Source: Chelydra serpentina (Eukaryota; Chordata; Testudines; Chelydridae). Taken from it: 64,000 nt of DNA. The DNA lies in assembly GCA_037349315.1 (NCBI GenBank), contig JBAIAC010000001.1, positions 5,064,001 through 5,128,000 of the forward strand. The letters run 5' to 3'. A model generated the notes under the pieces. The model did not search any database, had not been told where the DNA came from, and worked only from the letters and a program-made list of their open reading frames with translations. Both the position numbers and the translations under genes were made by a program. Positions 30,846 to 41,722 of the stretch are shown piece after piece. Each line of letters begins with the position of its first letter. Position 1 is the stretch's first letter.

Positions 30846-31702
30846 TGTCATGGGGTATGCATACCCAGTCCTATTTTAGGGTGGGTTGGGGTTGTGATAT
30901 CACTGCAATTATAGTCTATCCAATAATCCCTAGACTGAAAGCAGCATGTCTCAGTGGCAGGGGTCAAGATGGCTGCCCTCAGGTGAAGGGCTGTCCGGAA
31001 TCAATATAGCTGCCCTTATGCTCAGGGCTGTGCAGTCTAGTGGCCTGAGTCTACACAGGTTTCCTTATGTTCAGGGCTTCAAGGCCTAGTGGCACAAGTC
31101 TACCTGGGCACCCTTGGGGTCAGGGCTGTGCAGCCTAGTGGCCAGAGTCAGGGAAGTGGGCCACCACCTATGGGTGAGTGTTGGCTGGGGTAGGGAGATC
31201 CAGGACTTCCCTCTCCACAGGGTCCCAGCCCTGGGCTCTTTCGGCACCAGGTGTGGGTGCCATCCAGTCTGCGGGGAATTCTACCACAGCATGCTGACCT
31301 TGCTCGGGTGGGAGATACCACTCCTTCCGCCTCCCTGGGCCACTTCCTACTGTGTCTCCTGAGGGGGCAGTCCATACACCGTCAGGGTCCCTGGGTTCCC
31401 TGGCAAGGGTAGCTCCCTGGAAGTCCCTACTCCTAGCAGTTGGCTGAAGATAGCAGGTCTCCAGTCTGGTCACTGGGTTCTCTGGTTACCACAGTCTGTG
31501 GCTGTAGCTGCTCCTGGCCTGGAGCCTCCACCAAGCATCCTTTCTCCTCGATGGTCAGCCTAGAATGAGCTGGACTGCTCCCTTTTATACTGAGGCAGCA
31601 ATTGGAACATGCCCATCACAGTCTGAAGGGCGGTACTTCCACTGCCCATAGTGTGGGATTAACCCTCTCTTGCCCGGTGTGGGCTATGCACATCCCGTCA
31701 CA
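30846..31702 (-). mobile_element. Solo LTR with internal tandem repeat
   Basis: Plus-strand ends TGTCATGGGG (30846) and CCCGTCACA (31702). Flanks CAGGG and AAGGG match at 4 of 5. The minus-strand start TGTGACGGGATGTGCATAGCC is a style I associate with turtle LTRs, so the LTR is probably antisense. It holds a 49-bp tandem array at 31022-31168. A TATA-like TTTTATA occurs at 31573-31579 on the plus strand (its complement TATAAAA faces the minus direction), followed downstream on the minus strand by the GC-rich body. Minus-strand frames at 31148-31473 are incidental. Confidence 0.75.
31022..31168 (-). repeat. Three-unit 49-bp tandem repeat within the LTR
   Basis: TCAGGGCT recurs at 31022, 31071 and 31120, exactly 49 bp apart, each followed by a CTAGTGGC word and GTCTAC or GTCAGG. 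Related weaker words upstream (AGGGGTCAAGATGGCTGCCC at 30958) suggest older units. Such arrays in LTR U3 often hold enhancer sites. Confidence 0.9.
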
Positions 31703-32250
31703 AAGGGGAATGCTGACACCCAGGAATCCTGGGTTCTATGCCAGGTTCTGAGGGGAGTGTTCTGTAGTGGTTACAGACCCTTCTGTTCCTATCCCTCATA
31801 AGTCTGACCCCTTCTGATGAAGGACTTTCCAAGGTATCCTTTCCCAAGCCACAATAGCCACCCCAGCTCACCCTTTCCCCTTGTCTCTGTTCCCTCCTGA
31901 CAAGTCCCAGTCCCCTCACTTGATTCCATGTCCCATTCTCCCCCAATCCCAACTCTCCCTGTCCCCTTTCCCAGCCTCTTCCTGATGAACCAGCCCAGCC
32001 CAGCTCCTCACCCCTCTACAATACAGTCAAGCTTATTCATCCTTTTTTTCCTTGTTGCATGGGTATCAGAAGGGGCCCATTTGACGGCACAGGAGAGAGC
32101 CTCTCCTCGGTGTTAGTTCCTGTGGCTGGCAACACACTAGCTCCTAGCTATTGGAATGATAAATTGCGGGGAAAGTCCTGCTCAGCCCTTACAGCCCTGG
32201 GATGGAATGTGCCCTGTACAGATGGAAATTTACAGGGTAAATTTAGCTGA
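31703..32250. other. No gene seen
   Basis: Pyrimidine-rich, C/T-biased stretch (31850-32010) followed by unrecognised sequence. The 84-codon minus frame at 31698-31952 is not recognised. Confidence 0.4.
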
Positions 32251-32254
32251 CAAA

Positions 32255-32640
32255 CTCCAGGAAGTGTCTATTGAGCATGTGCAAACTGAAATTTTAAGAG
32301 GCCAAATTTGGGCAAATTTCACATGGACAGCAAAAGTCATACCCCAACACCAAGATGACCCCTGCCAAATTTCACATCCTTGCGCCAAAGCACTGGGGCA
32401 GTAGAGCATCTCAACTAAACAGTTGTATTCATTTTTCTGTCATGGACAAAACATATTTTCCCCTAAACACATTCTGAAAAACAAATGAATCATTTTTGTT
32501 GAAATTTCCCAAACAAGTTCAGTATTGTGTGCAGATACCAAGTATGGAGAATTAAAGTCCAAATAGAAAATATGGCTAAGTTCTAAGCAAATGAAAACAG
32601 GGTCTTATAATATGAAATGCTGGGCAACCTTAACTATAGG
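32255..32640. repeat. Unnamed interspersed repeat, copy 1
   Basis: Aligns in order with 47250-47600. Shared words include CAAACTGAAATTTTA/GTAAACTGAAATTTTA, GCCAAAGCA/CCAAAGCA, ACAGTTGTAT/ACAGCTGTAT, ATATTTTCCCC, CCAAAAC/CCAAACA AGTTCAG, GTCCAAAT, and GCAACCTTAACT. Divergence is high, so the family is old. I do not recognise it. Confidence 0.65.
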
Positions 32641-32886
32641 TGCTGCATATACACATATGCCTAGGGGCAGATTGAAGGGTCAGACCATGATAAGCAAACA
32701 TGTATCTTGGGGCCCAATGGTCACATCACTTCAGGCTTTTTAAAAGACTTTTTAAAAAAATCACAGGCCTAAACAGAAGTGGAATTCCACCTAAATTGTG
32801 TTGGCTTATGTATTTCCAATTATTGGAACCTCACACCACAGTGACACTTTTCCTTTGCAAATTGTACTGCAATGTTGTCCAGCTCC

Positions 32887-33160
32887 CAGGGCCGGCGGTC
32901 GCCTAGGGTGCCAAGATTTGGGGGGCAGCGGGCGGCTGACACCCAGCTCCCCGCTCAGAGCCGAGGGGCAGCCGCGGCAAGCCACCCCGCTGCCCCTCCG
33001 CTCAGTGCCTGAGCGGGGAGCCGCGGGGCAGCCACGGCGAGCCACCCCCCTGTCCCCCCACTCAGCGCCTCAGGGGCGGCATTGCGCGGGTAGGGGGGGG
33101 GCGCAGGGCTGGTGCAAGGAAGTTTCGCCTAGGGCGCGAAACTTCCTTGCACCAGCCCTG
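32887..33160. mobile_element. Non-autonomous hAT with palindromic right end
   Basis: 274 bp, CAGGGCCGGC...ACCAGCCCTG, flanked by the exact 8-bp duplication CCAGCTCC (32879-32886 and 33161-33168). The last 57 bp (33104-33160) form a near-perfect palindrome in which CAGGGCTGGTGCAAGG and its reverse complement surround CGCCTAGGGCG. The transposon thus ends with its own terminus in both orientations. The interior shares GGTGCCAAGATTTGGGGGGC with the copy at 10534. It is GC-rich and non-coding. Confidence 0.93.
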
Positions 33161-33619
33161 CCAGCTCCAACCCTGCTTTCCAGTCTTTCTCAAGTTACAT
33201 GGAGAGTAAGGTCACTCAGCCATATCTGTGACAATGTTGAACGCATGTAGTTTTTCACACTCTGAAATTCAGATAGCGCTGGATTCCAAGTGACAAAATG
33301 AACACCTCAGTGTGCTTTGTAAAATCATACATCTTGAAAGACATAATCTCATGAACCAAGTCTTAAGCAAAATATGAGCATTTTCCAATGAGTTTAAGAA
33401 CTTCCTCCTTTAATTCTTGTAAAGTTATATTTTGAAGTCACCTGTGATGGAGGAAACCAAATAGAATAGCTATTTTTTGAAATCCCTCATGTCAAGATTT
33501 TAGTTTCCTGATCATATTGTCTAAGACCTCAAAATATTTCCTCTGACAGTAATCCTTTGCTTCTAATACAGAGTCGTGTGCAAATTTATCATCCATGCTG
33601 TGTACGTCTCTCTTCCTGT
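33161..33619. other. No gene seen
   Basis: Unrecognised single-copy sequence between a hAT and a SINE tail. Confidence 0.4.
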
Positions 33620-33715
33620 GCATTTTTGGGGATTGGTCCTGCTTTGAGCAGGGGGTTGGACTAGATGACCTACTAAGGTCCCTTCCAACCCGGATATTCT
33701 ATGATTCTATGATTT
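33620..33715 (+). mobile_element. SINE 3' half (CR1-like tail)
   Basis: GGGGATTGGTCCTGCTTTGAGCAGG through GGTCCCTTCCAACC to ATTCTATGATTCTATGATT. The wording GACCTACTAAGG matches the full SINE at 35512, not the CR1s (GACCTCCTGAGG), so this is a 5'-truncated SINE copy. Confidence 0.85.
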
Positions 33716-33759
33716 TAAAAACCCATTGCTTCCCACCCATTCTGTTATTCTTTTACAAT

Positions 33760-35240
33760 TTCCTCTTACTTTTCTTCAGATCAGAGTTTTCTGAGCCCAT
33801 TCACTGTGCTCTCAAATGTTGGGAGGAATTGGAAAAGGTCAATTTTCTTTGACTAAATGATTCCAGCGGCTGCAGTCAGGATAACTAAGAACCTATGACA
33901 CCATAACATACTGAGGTAGAATATCCAAGCCATCAAAGATAGTTTGCTTTTTTCTTGATCTGTGTCCTCACTACTCCTGTGTTCAGCAACAGTTTAATCT
34001 TCTAGGCACTAAATTATACTCTGAAAATTTGCTATCATTGCCTCAGTGGCTTTCATTTGAGCTTCCCATCTAGTTTTGCAGAGAGCCTTTAGATGTAAAA
34101 GTCTCCTCTATTCTTCAGAAACCTGTTCAATTTCATCTGCTGTGTCATCCTGCCATGTTCTTCAGAGGTCTGAAATGCATCATCAAGTTCCTCTTCCCTT
34201 TGCAAAACTCAACTTTCTCAAGCAAGAGTCTGAAGATAAAGATTAATGTTAGATTTAATCATTAGTTTGTCTCATAGATGGTTAGAGTCTGTGAAATATT
34301 TACATATGCCCTGCAAAGTTGCAAAGAAAACCTTCAGGTCTGGACTGGCCTTAACTTCAGCAGCATGCACCAAAACTAGGTTAACTTTACGTGCTGGGCA
34401 ATGGATATATATGGTGCATAGATTTTGTTTCTCTTGCCTGAAAGATATTTTCTCTTTTTTTTAAATTGCAATTCTCCACAAGTTCCAGCCATACCAATAG
34501 CCCCATGATATGTATGTCCAGACATGTATTTGGGGTCTTATCCATACTTGCAGAATGAGTCACACAAGGATGCAGCATCTGCCTCACTTTCTATCACAAA
34601 GCTTACAAAATGCTCTTTTATATCTACCTTTCTTTTGATGCAATCAATATTAACAAAGCGAAGCAAAATGGCCATTTGATCAACATGGCTAATATCTGAG
34701 GTTGCATCTGTAATGCCAGTAAAAAACGTATCTTCTTTGCAGGTATTAACTATGTGCCTTGTGGTTTCTGATGCTAAAAGACTTATAAGTTCACCAATAA
34801 TTTTCTTGCGCAAGTATTTGATTATCTTGGTGTCATTGATATGTTAGGCAAAAGTTGTATTATGTCTGGCAAGTAGTTTACTGATGCTCCAGTAAATACC
34901 ACAATTGTTGCTCTCGAGCACTTCATGATGGCTGTGGAAGGGAAGACCTAAACTAGCTAAAGTTCAGACTGTCAAGCAATATTTTTAGTACTTCTTACCG
35001 TATCCTAATATCTTCAGGTGCTTGTTTATCAAAACATGATCCTTTGCAAACTGTAGAGCTGCCACATGAGTCTGCATATTATTTTCTCTTCCCAGATACA
35101 GACATTGACTTTGCCATTCTTCCAATCACTGTTTACCATGTTGATTTTCAAGGTGCTGTATCTGTGAACAGCCAAGTATTGAGGCAATAAAAAGACAGAA
35201 AGCACTCCACATTTTATACACAGAATTTTATACACTTAAA
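33760..35240 (-). pseudogene. hAT-superfamily transposase-like gene (zinc-finger MYM/TTF-type relative), decayed
   Basis: Minus-strand fragments follow the order of hAT-type transposases and their domesticated relatives (TTF-type zinc finger, ZMYM-like proteins). A TTF-like N-terminal region ends in NSDWKNGK (about 35120). It is followed by QTHVAALQ (about 35065), then ESNNCGIYWSISKLLARHNT (34920-34860), then IKYLRKKIIGELI (34825-34787), then DATSDISHVDQMAILLRFV (34711-34655) around the first catalytic Asp. A YHGAIGMAGTCGELQ block (34510-34465) matches the family's YDGAxxMxG motif, and CTIYIHCPARKVNLVLV (34426-34376) holds the HCxAHxLNLV motif, with CPARK in place of CxAH. Frameshifts and stops separate the pieces. 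The C-terminal dimerisation part is unrecognisable. Typical family proteins are 600-900 residues, and here about 350 codons can be traced. I cannot tell whether it is a dead transposon or a processed copy of a domesticated gene. Confidence 0.75.
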
Positions 35241-35511
35241 TAAAGTACAAATAAAAACATACAGCTACCAAGAGTCACACAGAGTAAACCTAAATGGGCA
35301 AATAATCATTTCTTTGAACATTGTGCTCCCCTCAACCCACCCTCGATCTGTAATTACTTGTCATGTTGAGTTTAAAGTTAGGGTTCTATTGTGCAAGGCC
35401 AGTGTCTCCTGAAAGCTACTGTGTGCCCACGACTCTCACTGGCAGCAGTGAGAATTGAGGGCACTCAGCATATGGTAGGATCAAGCCTTTGGACTGCAAG
35501 CTTTTCAAAGA

Positions 35512-35708
35512 ATGATTGGGGGGAGGGATAGCTCAGTGGTTTGAGCATTGGCCTGCTAAACCCAGGGTTGTGAGTTCAATCCTTGAGGGGGCCATTTGGG
35601 GATCTGGGGCAAAAATTGGGGATTGGTCCTGCTTTGAGCAGGGGGTTGGACTAGATGACCTACTAAGGTCCCTTCCAACCCTGATATTCTATGATGATTC
35701 TATGATTG
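35512..35708 (+). mobile_element. tRNA-derived SINE, full length
   Basis: Complete structure: GGGGGGAGGGATAGCTCAGTGG (A box TAGCTCAGTGG), a B-box region GGTTGTGAGTTCAATCC, a linker GGGGATCTGGGGCAAAAATT, and the CR1-like tail ending in ATTCTATGATGATTCTATGATT. The tRNA part no longer folds as a tRNA gene and lacks a functional acceptor end, so it is not annotated as tRNA. It is the least diverged SINE in the window and can serve as a reference for the others. Confidence 0.93.
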
Positions 35709-38456
35709 TCTCGTTTGCTCTATAAAGTGCCCGGCATACTTATGGTACTGTACTGTCTAAATAACAATCAATAATATGAAATAAAAATCATTCCACATTT
35801 ACCAACCAAACTCATTATATTTTGAAATGAGTAACGTGTACCTTTGAGTAGGCTTGTGGTGCAATTTGTTTGCTTTGGTGAGTCATTTCATATTGAGTTA
35901 GGAATAGATCTATACATTCATTTATATTATTTTTACATATAATGTTTTCATATATTTGTATGAACCATTCAATATTTAAAGCTCTACTCCCCTGAATTCT
36001 CACCTGGCTTGCAATGTATTGCAGTGGTAAATTAAACGTTGGCAATACAGTAAAATATAATGTTTTCTATCTCTGTAGTCTGTGGTTTTGATGGTGCGGT
36101 CATGTTGCTGATCAAACACTAGGCCCCTGTTCAAGTCTCTATGACTGGTTCAATAAGCATCCCAATAAATTAGACCGTGGTATTAACTCCAGAAACACAA
36201 TATATTTACTGACATGCAGCAGAGTTGGACGGTGATAAAGGCTATAATTTTCAAGTTACCATTTCTCAGCTGTTGTGGATACCTACTGCAGACAGTGAAG
36301 TGTACGTCATAAGGAGCATAAGGGATTAAAGTTTCTCCCAAAAGGCAAAATTCACCCCATGCAGGGGCTAAGAACAAGATCCTATGTACCTCTCAAATTC
36401 CACCAAACCCTTATTTTGAGAATTTATATGGGACTTATATGGCATTTATGCCACATGCTGGCCCTCTGCACAGTTATAACATTTTACCATGAAATCCTGG
36501 CTCCATAAATCCTCTTTGATTTCAGTGGGGCCAGGAATTCGTCCCTAGTATGATTTCCTAAAGATTCTTGTCTACAAAAGCCTGGGATAAAGTTTTGTCA
36601 CAACATTTTCATTGAATATTCATAGCAGGGACCCAATAGTTGGAGCCTTTGTGGATAGCAGATGCTATTATAGATGAGGAGGGCCGGAGTTTGTCTTGTC
36701 TTTCAATTCTTGATCATTTTACAAAAAATCCAAAGGAAGGGTAAGTAAGCCACTGGCAAATCAGCTGTTCTACTAGCTGAAACTGCTGATGCTATCAATA
36801 AACGGTGACATCTGGTATATCATATACAGGAATATCACTTTCTTGATTTGGGGAACATGCTGAACTTTCATTGTAATTCTGTGATGACATTTTCAATTTC
36901 TACGGGTCTCCTTCCTTCTTCAAAAAATGGGATTAGTGAATCTAAAAACTTATAACCAGGCAAGGCAAACCAATTGAAGTGGAGCATGAAATTACATTTT
37001 TCAAATATCATTAGGAATGGGTTAATTTTGTACCACTGGCCATTCTTTCATTCTTGATACAACTTCAGTCACGGGAATGGATTCATACGTCCTGCTTCCT
37101 GGTCAGCAGTTTGATCATGACGGCTTTAATCATCGCCTTATTTAACTGTGAAAGATGGCTGTTAGTCAAATGTGGCAGCAGCAGCAAGAATAAATACCTT
37201 ATTTTCAGTCTAGTCTACGTATTCAGTCTACCTTATTGTCAGATGTAAGATGCTATGTTCTCTTCTTTCTTTTTCCATGTTAAATAAAATTCCATTTTTA
37301 ACAATTATGCCCTCACTGGCCGCTTAATGTGACAATGATTGTCCTTTCTGTCTCCTGCTTTGCCTCTCTTTCCCACTACTGTCTTTTTGATTTCCTCTTT
37401 CTCTGCCTCTTGCCCTTTCTTTCCCACAAGCTACGTCTCTTTCTCTTACTCACTTTCTTAGTTATTCATTAATTATTAACATCATAGATATGCAAAGCAC
37501 TCTATAAACAAATGAGAATATAGATCCTCGCCATGAGGAGCTGAAATCATTGTCCCTTTCTAATGTTATTCCCTTCCTCTGCACCTTAAAAAAATAAAAC
37601 AAAACACTGATTGCCTTTTGTCTACTTTACAAATTCTCCCTTAAAGTCCTCCTTGCATTTCCCTCAGAACCCTCCAACTCTTTAGCCAGACCCAAAATAT
37701 TGAGTTCTTCCTAAAACAGTTTCTTCTGTTTGCTGAGCAGAGTATTTTTTTTATTATTTTCTGTATGTATGTCCAGTGAAAGGACAGCTAGGTTTTAACA
37801 TTATATATTAACCTTGACCAACTCACCAAATATACTCTGACCCTTATCACATTGCATATAATACAAAGAGTGAACTATATTTTGTCCTCAGTTCTATTCT
37901 TGCAACTACACTGAAAAAAAATAGGTTTTCATACATATGATTTCTTTAATTTGAAACAAATGAATGGTTCGTTGTAATAAGCATAAATTAGAAGAATATA
38001 GGCAATTGATAAAGGAAGCTAACGGTATTAACAAAATACATATACCCAATAGGGTTATCTAATCTAATGTTGATAAATCTAACAATCTAACAATAAGAAG
38101 AATATTTTTAAATGTAACAAGAACAAAAGGAATCCTAACATTTTATAGGTCCATTACTAACTGGAGCCAGAAAAAAACAACTGGAAATAAGGATAATTTT
38201 TTAAAACTACTAACCATTGGAACAGTTTACCAAGAGACCCGTTCTAGTATCACAGTTGTTTGAATCTTTTGATCATCATCAGATGTCTTTCTGAAAGATA
38301 TGCTCTAGTTCAATCACATTCCTGGACTAGATGCAGTAATTACTGGGTGGTTCTCTGAGCCAAGTTATGCAGGAAGTCGAACAGATGATCATCAGGGTCT
38401 TCTGTGTCCTTAAAATGTATGAAAACGGCCAGAATTTGTCCCAATATTCTCATTCT
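35709..38456. other. 2.7 kb AT-rich sequence, no gene seen
   Basis: The longest stretch without a recognised element. Bases 36487-36545 (CCTGGCTCCATAAATCC...GGGGCCAGGAATTCG) look like a short palindromic MITE remnant built on CCTGGCCCCATT/AATGGGGCCAGG. Bases 37481-37560 (CAAAGCACTCTATAAACAAATGAGAA) resemble the tail style of ancient amniote repeats. No exon-like open frame with plausible splice sites was found by eye. Confidence 0.45.
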
Positions 38457-38910
38457 CTAGAATTAGTCAAAACTTTTCTGACTGAACACTCTTCAGTCCA
38501 AAAGGTGATTCAACAAAATCAAAGCTTTTCACAGGAACATATCAATTTCCTTGAAATTGTCAACTAGAAATTATCAAACCACTTCTTTCGATAAAGTCAA
38601 AATGCTTTGTTTTAACTATCATTTTGACTTTTAACTTTACAATATATATTATATAATATATATTCAAACATGTTGATTTTATATTACAATATAACATAAA
38701 TGTTTGAAATGATAAAGCCAAAATGAAATATTTTGACTTTATCAAAACTAACCATTTTATAAGGTCATGTTAATGTTTCCAAACATAATATTTCCAGATT
38801 TTCATTTTTAATCACTTTTGAAATTTGACTTTCTTTTTGATTTAGAAAAAAAACAAATTTTGAAATGGAATTTCCCTCAGAATGGAAATTCCAAGTTTTT
38901 ATCAGCTCTA
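38457..38910. mobile_element. Degenerate MITE with AGAGCTG-type ends, AT-rich foldback
   Basis: Left end CTAGAATTAGTCAAAAC and right end TTTTTATCAGCTCTAG resemble the TTAGAGCTGGTCAAAA terminus of a turtle MITE. Centrally GATAAAGTCAAAAT (38590) pairs with ATTTTGACTTTATC (ends 38743), and a perfect 24-bp A/T palindrome sits at 38641-38664. The body is full of TTTTGAAAT words typical of this MITE. Confidence 0.55.
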
Positions 38911-39394
38911 GCATTTTCTAGCACCAAGTGCATAAACTGTTGAGCTTTCTTTTGTTAAATTTGTGTCTGCAATTAACAGTTCGGGGTATATGATGGAGAT
39001 AACTGGCTGATATATGCCCATGCTGTAACACATTTTCAACTGATCACCTTATACTTGTCCACAAGATGTGAGGACGTATATGTTTGTACAAAAGCCTCCA
39101 TTAGTATATGCAGCTACGGTTTTCAGAATAATACATGTTATTTAAACTAAATATGCATGAATCAGTTCGGAAAACATAAGACCAACCCAACCTGTTTTCA
39201 AGATTTCAAAAACTTTGGTAAATGTTTTCAGGTGCTGATTTTTCCTGGTGTTAGAGACAGAAGTACCAAAACACTGTGAGAAGACCTGATTTCACTTTGT
39301 ATCTATCCCTACTCAACTCAGGAAGCACTCAAGGAAGCACTCAAAGAAGGCTGAGCATATGAGATTTGCAGCCCATTGTTTTCTCAGTTTCCTA

Positions 39395-39893
39395 ATCATA
39401 GAATCATAGAATCCCAGGGTTGGAAGGGACCTCAGGAGGTCATCTAGTCCAACCCCCTGCTCAAAGCAGGACCAATCCCAACTAAATCATCCCAGCCAGG
39501 GCTTTGTCAAGCCTGACCTTAAAAACCTCTAAGGAAGGAGATTCCACCACCTCCCTAGGTAACCCATTCCAGTTCTTCACCACCCTACTAGTGAAAAAGT
39601 TTTTCCTAATATCCAATCTAAACCTCCCCCTCTGCAACTTGAGACCATTACTCCTTGTTCTGTCATCTTCTACCACTGAGAACAGTCTAGATCCAGCCTC
39701 TTTGGAACCCCCTTTCAGGAAGTTGAAAGCAGCTATCAAATCCCCCCTCACTCTTCTCTTCTGCAGGCTAAACAATCCCAGTTCCCTCAGCCTCTCCTCA
39801 TAAGTCATGTGCTCCAGCCCCCTAATTATTTTTGTTGCCCTCCGTTGGACTCTTTCCAATTTATCCACATCCTTCTTGTAGTGTGGGGTCCAA
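39395..39893 (-). mobile_element. CR1 LINE 3' fragment, antisense
   Basis: About 500 bp with the conserved 3' end from 39395. The minus-strand frame 39482-39868 is the C-terminal ~125 residues of the RT ORF ([20 protein letters not shown] to the end), essentially uninterrupted, so the copy is young. It ends abruptly at GTGTGGGGTCCAAAA. Confidence 0.93.
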
Positions 39894-40993
39894 AAAGGAG
39901 CTGTGTGAAAAGATAAGTTCTTTTCTAGATATATATGTGTTTTATATGTTTAAATATAGGAATCTTGATTTTATTACTTTGTGATGCACTGAAACATTTG
40001 TTTCTGTCATATTTTAGGTCAATTCTTTTTTTAGGGATTCCCACTTGTAAGCTAAAAAGAAGCTCTATTGCTTGAATAAGATGATTGCAAGCAATTTCTG
40101 TAATTGAATCCCTGGATATTTGTCTTTATGCTGGGAGATTTCACTTAAGTTTTAATGGGTTTTTAATGCCAAAACAGTTTTATTTAAAACTATTGCCATA
40201 AAACACTAGAATTTTCTATTTTTATTTGAGGTGGGTTTTTAAAAAAAACTATAAAAGGTTTAAAATAAGGTCATACAGCAGTAAGAGAGGCTGTAAACTA
40301 CATTCTGGGTTTAACTGAGTACCAGTCAATAGTGACGAAAACTCTTAAGATCTGTTTATCTATTGCAGAGTAGTCTCACTAGTTCTGAGCTCCCTTTGTT
40401 AAAATAATACTAATAATGACTGAAATGTATTCTCAACAGGTAGAAGTCCCCAGTAAAACCAAAAGCCTATCTAAAATTAAAACTAAGAAAATAAGTAGCC
40501 TCACAGTTCAGGCTCAGATGAGAATAGAGCCAGGCTAACTATTGATCTCAGTTCCCCATCTGCAGCATGAGGATGATAATATGCTTTTCTTCTACATTTC
40601 GTCTACTCTTTTTATTATAAATTCTTTGAAACGAGCTCCATATACTCCCCACCATTCCCCATCCCTACCCACCTACATGGTGAGTAGTAGTGTGGGCATA
40701 GTGCCTCTCCCACTCCTGTGCAAGTATCCCTTAGTCTGTAGTCTGTGCAGGGGCTTAAGGCAGGGGTTTTTACTTTCTTTCATGGCCCTGTGTGGGAGCA
40801 TAGTCCAAGGGCCAATCGAGCCCAGTAAGGCTGGACTAAAGGTAAGTAAAGGTGGTAGAATCTCGCACTTAGAGAACTGTCAATAGCTTTTAATACCACT
40901 TGAGTAAGAGCCTAACAGAGAACATACGCGCATCTGAGTTTCCATGTTTCAGTAGAACACGACAGAGGTAGTAGACATGACTCCACAAATAAG
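39894..40993. other. No gene seen
   Basis: AT-rich. A 114-codon plus frame at 40542-40886 lacks any domain and spans a polypyrimidine-rich stretch. Confidence 0.4.
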
Positions 40994-41637
40994 GGACTAT
41001 ATTCACAAAGAAATTTACTTTTAGGCACCTAGAAAATCATAGGGATTCACAAAGCCTGAGTTAAGCGCCTCAGCTCCCTGTACAATGAATGGGGAGGGAT
41101 AGGTGCTTCAGAATGGGATTAACAAAAGCCAGCCCAGTAGGAGGCTCCTTGCCTAAAGTAGCCAATGGGAGATGTCAAGCTGAGGAGCGTGTGCTAAGCT
41201 TTGCCTGTCTTTTACAGATAGGCACCTAAATCCAGGCTACAGGAGGTACCTCCCTCTGCTTGGGATTCTCAGCTGAAAACCCTCTCTTGGTTAGGCACTT
41301 ATGCCATTTATGCAAGAAGTGGGTAGGGGAGGAGGACCTCTCTCATAACTTTTAACCCATAGGCTAGGGTATCACCTAAGAGGTGGCAGATCCCAGTTCA
41401 AATCCCTTCTCTCCCTCAGGTGGAGGGGGAACCCAGAGTCTTCTACATTCCAGGATACTAACCATAGGCACATAGAGAACTTTTACTGCAAAAATTTAGT
41501 CATTGAGTGATGTTAGGCTCCTACAGAGTTCAGGGACGGCTGAGCAGGGGTTTTGTGACTCTCTGTGGGGCCTGATTCTGGGATTTAGAGACCTAAAATG
41601 GAATGTAGGTGCCTAAATCATTTTGTGAATCTAGTCC
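40994..41637. mobile_element. DNA transposon with internal tRNA-like module
   Basis: Ends GGACTATATTCACAAAG and TTTTGTGAATCTAGTCC are inverted, with a second inverted word TTTAGGCACCTA/TAGGTGCCTAAA just inside. At about 41355-41418 is a pol III-like module, CCCATAGGCTAGGGTATCACC then CCCAGTTCAAATCCC, the latter a clear B box. Length 644 bp. No transposase. The combination of DNA-transposon ends with a tRNA-derived core is a chimeric design. No target duplication is evident. Confidence 0.75.
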
Positions 41638-41722
41638 AGCAGGTATGAAATTAATGTTTTGTCAATGTGAATTTAGTTGTTAGTTAAGAAAGTATATGCT
41701 CATTTTTATTTGATCATGTTAT

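Noticed and set aside
31022..31168. Regularly spaced repeats considered as a CRISPR array
   Set aside because: Units are 49 bp back to back with no variable spacers, and the host is a vertebrate.
30846..31702. GC-rich block considered as a CpG-island promoter or exon
   Set aside because: Inverted TGTCA/TGACA-type ends, a near 5-bp flank match and the internal tandem array fit an LTR better.
35512..35585. Possible tRNA gene (A box TAGCTCAGTGG and B-box-like GTGAGTTCAATCC)
   Set aside because: It is the head of a SINE with linker and CR1-like tail. The arms do not fold into a tRNA and several copies with the same changes exist in the window.
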